14,340 nt of DNA, taken from Actinomycetota bacterium. Its GTDB lineage: Bacteria; Actinomycetota; Rubrobacteria; Rubrobacterales; Rubrobacteraceae. Below the pieces are notes generated by a model. It ran no database searches. It had not been told where the DNA came from and was given only the letters and a program-made list of their open reading frames with translations. Each line of letters opens with the position of its first letter. Positions within the stretch are counted from its first letter, which is position 1. A program made the position numbers and the translations under genes. Where the stretch lies: NCBI GenBank assembly GCA_020200675.1, contig JAIVIG010000008.1, positions 5,620 to 19,959 of the forward strand. Reading direction: 5' to 3'. Positions 6,082 through 12,834 of the stretch are shown here, piece by piece.

Positions 6082-9000
6082 TTAGCGGGCGTACGCTTCC
6101 ATCTCCGCGGGCGAGGCGCCGGAGGACATCGTGAGGTTGCGGATCTCCCGTAGCGCCACCGAGAGTGTCGAGAGGTCGAAGGTCCCGCTTGAGTTGATGT
6201 CCGACAAGACTTGCAGGGCGCGTTCCACCGGCCCCGGGTTGGTGTCCACCCAGGCGTTGATGCGTTCGAGGGCGGGAAGCTCCTCAGGCACACTGCGCAA
6301 GATCTCGGCGGTGAGCGCGGCCTGCTGGCTGTAGACATCGTCGCGTAGCGCCGACCTCGCGAGCGTTCGCCAGCGGTTGTCCCGGGGAAGCGCCTCGATG
6401 TGGTCGCGCAGCCAGTGGAGCTTCAGCCGGTCGCCTAAAGTGAAGTAGACTGCGGCGACGGCTTCCAGGGGTTGACCGGTTGCGCCAGCGACGTCCACTA
6501 TATCCAGCGCGGAGAACATCGCACCCAGGATAGCCGCCCGCTTCGCGAGCTCCGGTGGAACGTTCGCTTGGACCATCTGCTCGGTCGCGCGCTCCATCGC
6601 TTCCCGGTCGCCGTCGAGCATGAGCTCGGGGATGCGTTCGGTAAGCTCCGCCGCTCCTTCGGAGAAGTAGGAGATGGTGGCGGCGATGTCGAGGGGTGCC
6701 CGGCGGTTGCGCAAGAGCCACCGCGTCGCGCGTTCGACCAGCTTGCGCGCTTCGAGGAACATCTTCGTCTGCGTTCCGGTATCGACCTGGTTGTCGAGGG
6801 CTTCTACCTCCGCCCACAGAGTGCGCAGGCCGAAGATCTCGCGGGCAGTCGTGTACGCTCGCGCGATCTCCGGTCCCGCCGCCCCGGTCTCCTCTCCCAG
6901 GCGGAAGGCGAAGGAGGTGCCGCACCTGTTCACCATGCTGTTGACAACATGGGTCGCGGTGATCTCGCGGTGCAGGCGGTGTTCCCGTATCTGCTCGCGG
7001 AAACGTTCGCGCAGGGGAGTCGGGAAGTACCGCTCCAGTTCGCCGGAGAGGTACGGGTCCTCCGGCGCGTCCGACTCGAGTAGTTCTCTGTACAGCGTGA
7101 TCTTGGAGTACGACAACAGGATGGCTAGCTCGGGTGCGGTCAGCCCCACGCCGTTAGACCTCCGCTCTCCCAATTCCTCGTCGCCCGGCAGGAACTCCAG
7201 CTCGCGGTTGAGCCTGCCGGACTGCTCGAGGGCGCGGATGTAGCGGGCGTGTACGTCTACCATCGGGCGAGTAAGGGCCAGGGCGTGGTCTATGGCCTGG
7301 GCCTGCTGGTAGTTGTCTCGCAGGACGAGCTGCCCCACTTCCTCCGTCATGCTGGCGAGCAGCTCGTTGCGCTGCTTTACGGTCATGTCGCCGTTCTCGA
7401 CGATGGCGTCGAGCAGTATCTTGATGTTGACCTCGTGGTCGGAGCAGTCGACGCCGGCCGAGTTATCGATGGCGTCCATGTAGATGCGGCCTCCGTTGAG
7501 GGCGTACTCGTTCCGCCCCCGCTGCGTGAATCCGAGGTTCCCTCCCTCCCCGACCACCCGGCACCCGAGCTCGTTCGCGTTGGCCCTCACGGCGTCGTTG
7601 GCCCTGTCGCCCACCTCGGCCTGGGTCTCCACGCTCGCCTTCACGTAGGTACCGATGCCCCCGTTCCACAACAGGTCTACCCGGGTCTTGAGCAAGGCGT
7701 TTACAACCTCGTTGGGCGTCAGGGCTTCGTCCTCGACGTCGAGCAGCTCGCGTACCTCCGGGGAGAGGGGGATGGACTTCGCCGAGCGCGGGAAGACCCC
7801 GCCGCCCTTGGAGATGAGGTCCGTGTCGTAGTCCGTCCACGAGGAGCGCGGCAAGCCGAAGAGCCTCGCGCGTTCCTCGAAGCTGGCTTCGGGGTCCGGT
7901 TTGGGGTCCAGGAAGACGTGCATGTGGTTGAAGGCGCCGACGAGCTTTATGTGCCTGCTCAGCAGCATGCCGTTGCCGAAGACGTCACCGGACATGTCGC
8001 CTATACCTACCACGGTGAAGTCGGTGCTCTGCACGTTTACCCCGAGCGCCCGGAAGTGACGCTCCACCGACTCCCACGCGCCGCGCGCGGTAATGCCCAT
8101 TGCTTTGTGGTCGTAGCCCGTAGAGCCGCCGGAGGCGAAGGCGTCGCCGAGCCAGAAGCCGTACTCGGCGGAGATGCCGTTGGCGATGTCCGAGAAGGTC
8201 GCGGTTCCCTTGTCGGCGGCCACGACGAGGTACGGATCGTCGCCGTCGTAGCGTGTCACTTGCGGGGGCGGGACCACGCGGTCGCCGGCGAGGTTGTCGG
8301 TCAGGTCGAGCATGCCGCAGATCAGGGTGCGGTAGCAGGCGACGACCTCTTGGGTCAGCGCGTCGCGGCCTCCGTCCGCCGGCGGTTGCTTGACCACGAA
8401 CCCGCCCTTCGCGCCGACCGGCACGATCACGGCGTTCTTCACCGTCTGGGCCTTCATGAGGCCCAGGATCTCGGTGCGGAAGTCCTCCCTGCGGTCGGAC
8501 CAGCGGATGCCGCCTCGCGCGACCTCCCCGCCCCGCAAATGTATCCCCTCGGTTCGCGGCGAGTAGACGAAGATCTCGAACATCGGGCGCGGGAGGGGAA
8601 GCTCGGGGATGCGCGCCGGGTCGAGCTTGAAAGAGAGGTAATCTTTCGGTTCTCCGTCCGGCCCGCTCTGGAAGTAGTTCGTGCGCAGGGTGGCTGAAAT
8701 GACGTTCAGGAAGCTCGCCAGGATGCGGTCTTCGTCAAGGCTCGCGACCGCGTCGAGGGCTTCTTTGATCTCCGAGGTCAGGCGTTCCGTCTCCCCTTCC
8801 GCGCGCTGCTGGCGGTCCGGGTCGAGGCGGGCTTCGAAGAGCTCCACCAGGAGCCGGGTGATGCGCGGGTTCGCGGCCAGGGTCTCTTCCATATACCTCT
8901 GGCTGAACGTGGTTCCGGTCTGGCGCAGGTACTTGCAGTAGGCGCGGAGGATCGTGATCTGGCGCCACGTGAGCTGGGCTCTCAGGACCAGCCGGTTGAA

Positions 9001-10932
9001 CCCGTCGTCCTCCACGGCCCCACGCCAGGCCCGGGCGAAGGCGTCCTGGAAGATCTCCTTTACCTGGTCGGTCTGCAGCTCGCCCTGCGACTCGTGTACC
9101 AGACCGAAGTCGTTGATCCAGACGGGCGTCTCTCCGGCTGGTTCTACCTTGTACGGGCGCTGGTCGGCTACCTCGACGCCCATGTCCTCCAGAAGAGGCA
9201 TGACCTCGGAGAGCGAGATCTGGGCTCCGAGACGGTACAGCCTGAACCGCAGGAAGTCCTCGGGCGCTTCGAGCGGGTGGTAGAGGCTCATGCCGAGGTC
9301 GTTCCCGGACGAGAGCCCCTCGATCCTGCGTACGTCGATCACGGCCGTCCGGGCGAGGTAATCGTCGCGGTAGCCTGGAGGAAAGGCCTCGCGGTAGGCG
9401 CGGAAGAGCTCGTTCCCGCGCTCCTCCCCGCACTGCTCTATCAGGGTGTCGTGGAGGTTGTCCGTCCACGAGCGGGTCGCCTCGACGAGGCGCGCCTCGA
9501 TCTCGTCCACGTCGTAGTCGGGGACGTCGCCCGGCGCGGTGTAGATGATGAAGTGCAACCGCGCGAGCACGGACTCGGAGAGCCGGACGTCGAACACCGC
9601 GTTCTCGCCGCCGAGAGCGTCCCGCAGGATCTCCTGCATGCGCTGCCGGATGTCGGTGTTGTACCGGTCGCGCGGAACGTAGACCAGGCAGGAGAAGAAG
9701 CGCTCGTAGGTGTCGCGCCGCACGAAGAGCCGGACGCGCTGGCGCTCTTGGAGGTGCAGTATCCCTATTGCCACCTCGAACAGCTCCTCCTCGGAGATCT
9801 GGAACATCTCGTCGCGCGGGTAGGTCTCGAGGATCTCCATCAGGTCTTTCTCGTTGTGGCTCCCTGGAGGGAAGCCCGCCCGCTCCAGGACGTAACTTGC
9901 CTTGCGGCGGACGAGCGGTATGTCCAGCACGCTCGCGCTGTAAGCGGAGAAGGTGTACAGGCCGAGGAAGCGCTGCTCGCCGGTGACCTCGCCCGAGGAG
10001 TCGAAACGTTTGGCGCCGACGTAGTCCAGATAAGACGGCCTGTGGACGGTGGCGCGCGTGTTGGCCTTCGTGAGGTTGAGGAGGTCGGGGGTGCGGGCTA
10101 GTTTTCGTACCTCGGGCGGCAGCCTGGCGAAGCTCTGGGAGGCGGGCTGCGGGCTCGTCTCCCGCAGGATGCCGAGGCCGGAGTCCGGTACGGAGCGGAG
10201 TTGGTCCTCGCCGTTCTGCGCGAGCAGGTCGTAGTCGCGGTAGCCCAGGAAAGTGAAGTTGTCGTCGGCGATCCACTCCAGAAACGCCCTGGCCTCGGCG
10301 AGTTCGCTCTCCTCTACCGGCGCCTCCTCGAACCCGGAGGCGATGTCACGGGCCTTCTCGCGCATCTGGGGCCAGTCCTCGACGGCCGCGCGCACGTCCT
10401 CGAGGACCTTCTCGATGCATTCGCGCAGTTGCTCCAGCACCTCGGGTTCCGTCTGCCGGTCCACCTCCACGTGTATGACCGACTCGGAGATAGCGTCCTC
10501 GTCGGTGGAGTCAGGGCCCAGTACCTCGAAGAGCCGGCCTTCGGGGTCGCGCCGCACCCTCATCACGGGGTGGAGCATCAGGTGGATCCCGTACCCCTGG
10601 CGGTTGATCTCCATCCTCGTCGAATCCACGAGGAAGGGCATGTCGTCGTTGACCATCTCTACGACGGTGTGGGTCGACTGCCAGCCGTGCTCCTCGAACC
10701 GCGGATTGTACACCCGGATCTTGGCCGAGCCGGGCTCTCGCTGGCGCGCGAAGTTCCAGTGAGCTACGGCCGCCCCGTACACGTCCACTGGAGAGCGCTC
10801 GCTCAAATCTTCTGGAGAGACCCAGCCGTAGTACTGGCGCACGAACTCCTCGACCTGCGGTGCCTGATCCTCGGGCAACTGCTCTCGCACGCGGGCAACG
10901 ACCTTGTCGAGAAGTTCGTCCTTGACTAACAT
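6082..10932 (-). CDS. NAD-specific glutamate dehydrogenase, large (about 180 kDa) type
   Basis: The 1616-residue protein is the giant bacterial NAD-GDH (Bac_GDH family), which deaminates L-glutamate to 2-oxoglutarate and ammonia for amino-acid catabolism. The N-terminal half carries the regulatory ACT-like regions. The catalytic core is visible as RGGIRWSDRREDFRTE near residue 805, followed by KNAVIVPVGAKGGFVVK with the substrate-binding lysines. The nucleotide-binding segment VGIGDMSGDVFGNGML is near 975, NGGIGTYVK near 1085 and GEGGNLGFTQRGRNEY near 1125. A long helical C-terminal domain follows. Length is normal for the family (about 1,600). ATG 10932 is preferred over GTG 10938 because GAGGAG lies 7 bases upstream of the ATG but only one base from the GTG. 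It stands alone and is flanked on both sides by acyl-CoA dehydrogenase remnants on the other strand. The frame is unbroken over 4.85 kb. Confidence 0.96.
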   Translation of the reverse strand: MLVKDELLDKVVARVREQLPEDQAPQVEEFVRQYYGWVSPEDLSERSPVDVYGAAVAHWNFARQREPGSAKIRVYNPRFEEHGWQSTHTVVEMVNDDMPFLVDSTRMEINRQGYGIHLMLHPVMRVRRDPEGRLFEVLGPDSTDEDAISESVIHVEVDRQTEPEVLEQLRECIEKVLEDVRAAVEDWPQMREKARDIASGFEEAPVEESELAEARAFLEWIADDNFTFLGYRDYDLLAQNGEDQLRSVPDSGLGILRETSPQPASQSFARLPPEVRKLARTPDLLNLTKANTRATVHRPSYLDYVGAKRFDSSGEVTGEQRFLGLYTFSAYSASVLDIPLVRRKASYVLERAGFPPGSHNEKDLMEILETYPRDEMFQISEEELFEVAIGILHLQERQRVRLFVRRDTYERFFSCLVYVPRDRYNTDIRQRMQEILRDALGGENAVFDVRLSESVLARLHFIIYTAPGDVPDYDVDEIEARLVEATRSWTDNLHDTLIEQCGEERGNELFRAYREAFPPGYRDDYLARTAVIDVRRIEGLSSGNDLGMSLYHPLEAPEDFLRFRLYRLGAQISLSEVMPLLEDMGVEVADQRPYKVEPAGETPVWINDFGLVHESQGELQTDQVKEIFQDAFARAWRGAVEDDGFNRLVLRAQLTWRQITILRAYCKYLRQTGTTFSQRYMEETLAANPRITRLLVELFEARLDPDRQQRAEGETERLTSEIKEALDAVASLDEDRILASFLNVISATLRTNYFQSGPDGEPKDYLSFKLDPARIPELPLPRPMFEIFVYSPRTEGIHLRGGEVARGGIRWSDRREDFRTEILGLMKAQTVKNAVIVPVGAKGGFVVKQPPADGGRDALTQEVVACYRTLICGMLDLTDNLAGDRVVPPPQVTRYDGDDPYLVVAADKGTATFSDIANGISAEYGFWLGDAFASGGSTGYDHKAMGITARGAWESVERHFRALGVNVQSTDFTVVGIGDMSGDVFGNGMLLSRHIKLVGAFNHMHVFLDPKPDPEASFEERARLFGLPRSSWTDYDTDLISKGGGVFPRSAKSIPLSPEVRELLDVEDEALTPNEVVNALLKTRVDLLWNGGIGTYVKASVETQAEVGDRANDAVRANANELGCRVVGEGGNLGFTQRGRNEYALNGGRIYMDAIDNSAGVDCSDHEVNIKILLDAIVENGDMTVKQRNELLASMTEEVGQLVLRDNYQQAQAIDHALALTRPMVDVHARYIRALEQSGRLNRELEFLPGDEELGERRSNGVGLTAPELAILLSYSKITLYRELLESDAPEDPYLSGELERYFPTPLRERFREQIREHRLHREITATHVVNSMVNRCGTSFAFRLGEETGAAGPEIARAYTTAREIFGLRTLWAEVEALDNQVDTGTQTKMFLEARKLVERATRWLLRNRRAPLDIAATISYFSEGAAELTERIPELMLDGDREAMERATEQMVQANVPPELAKRAAILGAMFSALDIVDVAGATGQPLEAVAAVYFTLGDRLKLHWLRDHIEALPRDNRWRTLARSALRDDVYSQQAALTAEILRSVPEELPALERINAWVDTNPGPVERALQVLSDINSSGTFDLSTLSVALREIRNLTMSSGASPAEMEAYAR

Positions 10933-10977
10933 CGCCACGCTCCTCTGCTGTGCTTCCCTTCCCCTTCGGTACGAAAC

Positions 10978-10983
10978 ATTCTA
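10978..10983 (-). promoter_or_regulatory. Possible -10 box of the glutamate dehydrogenase gene
   Basis: TAGAAT on the minus strand lies about 45 bases upstream of the ATG at 10932, leaving a leader of roughly 40 bases with the GAGGAG ribosome binding site. I see no good -35 box 16-18 bases further upstream, so this is weak. The site lies just upstream of the first recognisable codons of the opposite-strand acyl-CoA dehydrogenase remnant. Confidence 0.25.
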
Positions 10984-11006
10984 ACCGAGCGCCGGTCGCG
11001 CCCGCT

Positions 11007-11388
11007 ACGCGCTTCATAGACATTTTCGCCGACTGGGAGGTTGCCCCTTACGCCGCCGAATGGGACCGGGAGGCGCGGTACCCTGCGGAGGTTTTCGAGA
11101 AGCTCTCCGCAGCCGCCTTTATGGGACCGTGCGTGCCGGAGGAGTATGGCGGGGTGGTACGGACTTTCTCTCTTACGTGTTGATGATCGAGGAGATCAGC
11201 CGTGTCGACGCGGATGTTGTGGTTACGCTCGCGGTGCATACGAGTGCGGGCACGTTGCCCATCCTTGCCTATAAGAACGAGGAGCAGAAGGCGCGCTTCG
11301 TGCCGGACCTGGCGCGAGGGAGAGGATCGGGTGCTTAGCCCTGATCGAGTCGACGACCGAGGCGCGCTCTTCGTTCTTCCGCCCGTGA
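11007..11388 (+). pseudogene. Acyl-CoA dehydrogenase remnant with two frameshifts
   Basis: Three frames in succession encode one acyl-CoA dehydrogenase region. First (about 11007-11155): FADWEVAPYAAEWDREARYP, then FEKL and VPEEYGG. Second (about 11156-11320): GTDFLSYVLMIEEISR, TLAVHTSAGTLPILAY, EEQKARFVPDLARG. Third (about 11320-11388): ERIGCLALIES, then unrelated residues and TGA. Each switch is explained by loss of one base. These residues correspond to about 25-150 of a roughly 380-residue family. The first 25 residues with the start codon, and the whole C-terminal two-thirds including the catalytic glutamate, are absent. It is non-functional. Its sequence differs clearly from the other stub at 5930, so they come from two different genes. 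Together with the terminator it fills the gap between the glutamate dehydrogenase and the LPXTG gene. Confidence 0.82.
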
Positions 11389-11390
11389 AC

Positions 11391-11416
11391 GAGAAAGGCC
11401 CCCGAAGGGGCCTCTC
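11391..11416 (-). terminator. Rho-independent terminator of the LPXTG protein gene
   Basis: On the minus strand GAGAGGCCCC-TTCG-GGGGCCTTTCTC forms a stable GC stem with a TTCG tetraloop (core GGCCCC/GGGGCC at 11397-11412) and an internal T-rich side. It sits 25 bases after the LPXTG gene stop. The plus-strand reading is also a hairpin followed by CGCTTCTTCT, so it may act in both directions and stop any transcript of the dehydrogenase remnant. Confidence 0.75.
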
Positions 11417-11440
11417 GCTTCTTCTAGATCGGAGTTGCTC

Positions 11441-11923
11441 TTACCTGGCGAGCCTGCGAGCCAGCAGCCCACCGGCCAGGAGGAGGCCGCCGGTGCCGAG
11501 CGCGAACAGCGAGGCGGGGCCGTTGCCGCCGGTCTTCGGCAGCTCCTTCTTCTCCTCGGCCTTCTTCTCCTCGGCCTTGGGAGCTTCCGCCTTTGCCTCG
11601 GCCTTCGGAGTCTCGGCCTTGGGTGCGGGGGCCGGAGCGGGCGCAGGGGCAGGTGCGGGAGCGGGTGCAGGAGCGAGTGCAGGCGCGGGAGCAGGTGCGG
11701 GAGCAGGAGCAGGAGCGGGTGATGGGGGAGGTGGCGGCACCTCGCTGGTCGTCGCGACCTGCGGGATTTCCTCGCCGGCGTCTCTCTCGATGTTGAAGTC
11801 TTGCCCGATCTCGCCCGCTACCGATTCTTGACCCGTGTCCTGGGTGACCTGTGCCACGGCGGCGGGGGCGAGGGCGGCCATCGCCATCGCCAACAGCACC
11901 ACCGATATCATCAACTTTCTCAA
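11441..11923 (-). CDS. LPXTG cell-wall-anchored protein with Pro-Ala stalk
   Basis: The 160-residue surface protein has a Sec signal peptide (residues 1-25, ending AAVAQ), a short acidic head (about 26-62), a Pro-rich to Pro-Ala repeat (about 63-100), a Lys-Ala-Glu repeat (about 101-127) and a sortase sorting signal. The signal is LPKTG at 128-132, a hydrophobic stretch, and RRLAR at the C-terminus. Sortases cleave between Thr and Gly and attach such proteins to peptidoglycan. The head is only about 35 residues and has no domain I recognise, so the protein is mostly stalk. It may span the wall or act as a spacer. TTG 11923 is preferred because GGGAGG lies 9 bases upstream and the Lys/Arg n-region of the signal peptide begins there. 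No sortase gene is in the window. A promoter and a terminator bracket it as a single-gene unit. Confidence 0.9.
   Translation of the reverse strand: MRKLMISVVLLAMAMAALAPAAVAQVTQDTGQESVAGEIGQDFNIERDAGEEIPQVATTSEVPPPPPSPAPAPAPAPAPAPALAPAPAPAPAPAPAPAPAPKAETPKAEAKAEAPKAEEKKAEEKKELPKTGGNGPASLFALGTGGLLLAGGLLARRLAR
11622..11722 (-). repeat. Degenerate 6-bp tandem repeat coding Pro-Ala
   Basis: About sixteen imperfect copies of a hexamer (minus strand CCxGCx, with variable third bases) encode the Pro-Ala stalk of the LPXTG protein. Unit changes keep the frame, so copy-number change would lengthen or shorten the stalk without breaking the gene. Third-base variation suggests it is not a freshly expanded array. 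Confidence 0.8.
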
Positions 11924-11967
11924 ATTCTCCTACCTCCCGGAGCTAAGATATCTCGTATCACGCGCGT

Positions 11968-11996
11968 ATTCTTTCACCGACAACTTTTGCAGTCAA
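11968..11996 (-). promoter_or_regulatory. Promoter of the LPXTG protein gene
   Basis: On the minus strand TTGACT (11996-11991) is separated by exactly 17 bp from AAGAAT (11973-11968). This is a good sigma-70-type -35 and a fair -10, in an AT-rich block (about 11940-12045) that contrasts with its surroundings. The predicted leader is about 38 bases and carries GGGAGG before the TTG start. Confidence 0.6.
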
Positions 11997-12100
11997 CGCC
12001 TCAAACGCAATTTCTTCTATGTTTTTCTTAAACTATCTTAATATTGCGAGGGTACTCCGGCGACGGTGTGGCGGCAGGCTGGGCAGGACGACGGTTCCTG

Positions 12101-12130
12101 CTGACGCGGTTCTACTAGCTGTCGTAGAAT
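12101..12130 (+). promoter_or_regulatory. Promoter with palindromic operator before the small membrane protein
   Basis: CTGACG (12101-12106) and TAGAAT (12125-12130) are 18 bp apart and could be -35 and -10 boxes. Between and over them lies a perfect inverted repeat, TTCTAC-TAGCTGTC-GTAGAA (12110-12129), whose right arm overlaps the -10 box. A dimeric repressor bound there would block RNA polymerase. The remains of an Rrf2 regulator lie just downstream, but that it ever bound here is speculation. Confidence 0.45.
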
Positions 12131-12180
12131 GCTTGTGGGCGTGCGATGGTGCCTGGTAGTGGTCGAGAGAGGAGGCTGTG

Positions 12181-12318
12181 TTGTCCGAGTACGTGCAGTT
12201 CGCGGGGGCAATGATCCTGTTCGTGGGGATACTGGTTGGATCTTACTTCTTCGTTTTGACCTCGCTGAGCGCACGTGAGAACGAGCCGCGGTCCGGGCGG
12301 GAGCGCGGGGATGGCTGA
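12181..12318 (+). CDS. Small single-pass membrane protein (45 aa)
   Basis: TTG 12181 follows AGAGGAGG by 5 bases, a strong ribosome binding site. The 45-residue product starts MSEYVQFAGAMILFVG and has one transmembrane helix at about residues 8-30. The tail is hydrophilic and highly charged (ARENEPRSGRERGDG). Positive and negative charges after the helix suggest a cytoplasmic C-terminus. I do not recognise the family; such proteins often support a transporter or oxidase subunit encoded next to them, and no such partner is present here. A 6-codon frame (ATG 12311 to TAG 12331) overlaps its end in the manner of a coupled downstream gene, which could mean that the partner gene was lost. A promoter with an inverted repeat precedes it. 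Confidence 0.6.
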   Translation: MSEYVQFAGAMILFVGILVGSYFFVLTSLSARENEPRSGRERGDG

Positions 12319-12351
12319 GAACACGGTTTAGGGACGGGGGAAGTAAGAGCA

Positions 12352-12623
12352 TTGCAGGTTTCGGCGAGAGCAGATTACGCGCTACGGGCGGCGGCGGAGC
12401 TCGCACGCGCGGCGGCCGATGGGAAGGGGCCGCTGAAAGGCGACCGCATCTCCAAGGAGCAGGGCATACCCAAGAAGTTCATGGAGAACATCCTGCTGGA
12501 CCTCAAGCACTCCGGTATCGTGCGCACCCAGCGGGGCGCCGCCGGCGGCTACTGGTCGAAGGCTCGCTCCCCGCCCCGATCGGAGATCTCACCCAGGACC
12601 CCGAAGCCTGGATACATCATTGA
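12352..12623 (+). pseudogene. Rrf2-family transcription regulator with internal deletion
   Basis: The TTG at 12352, after GGGGAAG, opens a frame with the Rrf2 winged-helix N-terminus: MQVSARADYALRAAAEL, then RISKEQGIPKKFMENILLDL and GIVRTQRGAAGGYW (to 12555). The frame then turns to unrelated sequence. One base on, in another frame, VEGSLPAPIGDLTQDPEAW appears and stops at TGA 12621-12623. This resembles the tail of Rrf2 proteins. Roughly 60 middle residues, where cysteine ligands for an Fe-S cluster would lie, are therefore missing. The N-terminal frame runs on into the repeat element to 12804. The helix-turn-helix is intact, so a truncated DNA-binding peptide cannot be excluded, but a working sensor is unlikely. 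Assignment of the C-terminal piece is less sure than that of the N-terminal piece. Confidence 0.75.
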
Positions 12624-12834
12624 TAGCTGTCAGCTTTCAGCGGTCAGCCATCAGCTACGCCGTAGGTTAGTGCGGCATTCGAGCAGGGTACTTGCCCGGT
12701 TGTCTTTGGGACCTGGTATCGAATTTATGGCGTCACGTCGAGAGGTTTGGGCCACAGTTGTGGGGAGCGGTGAGCAGCCAGTGGTTGCTAAAACAACAAG
12801 GTGAAAGCTGATTGCTAATGGCTGACGGCTATTG
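12623..12834. mobile_element. MITE-like non-coding element with heptad-repeat inverted ends
   Basis: The left end (about 12623-12657) reads ATAGCTG followed by four tandem 7-mers of form TCAGCNN (12630-12657). The right end (about 12799-12832), read on the minus strand, is ATAGCCG, TCAGCCA, TTAGCAA, TCAGCTT, TCACCTT. The outer 26 bp match at 20 positions as an inverted repeat. The roughly 140-bp interior has no gene I can support. The element starts at the stop of the Rrf2 remnant, and its right end lies inside the last codons of the sulfite-oxidase-like gene. This is the design of a small non-autonomous or REP-like repeat. I see no clear target-site duplication. Boundaries are within about 5 bp. 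Confidence 0.6.

Noticed and set aside
7249..8697. Long plus-strand open frame (482 codons) inside the glutamate dehydrogenase gene
   Set aside because: It is antisense to a conserved 1616-residue enzyme, has composition typical of mirrored GC-rich codons and no recognisable domain.
8735..10276. Long minus-strand open frame (513 codons) within the glutamate dehydrogenase gene in another frame
   Set aside because: Arg/Pro-rich shadow of the real frame on the same strand, with no domain; the glutamate dehydrogenase motifs run unbroken through it.
5930..11388. Glutamate dehydrogenase gene inserted into a single acyl-CoA dehydrogenase gene
   Set aside because: The two flanking fragments are on the same strand, but they overlap in family position and differ clearly in sequence (FANRK...ARFPATVFEN versus FADWEVAP...ARYPAEVFEK). 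They come from two genes, not one split gene.
11622..11722. CRISPR-like or intergenic minisatellite
   Set aside because: The units are 6 bp, have no spacers and encode a Pro-Ala stalk in frame within a sortase-anchored protein.
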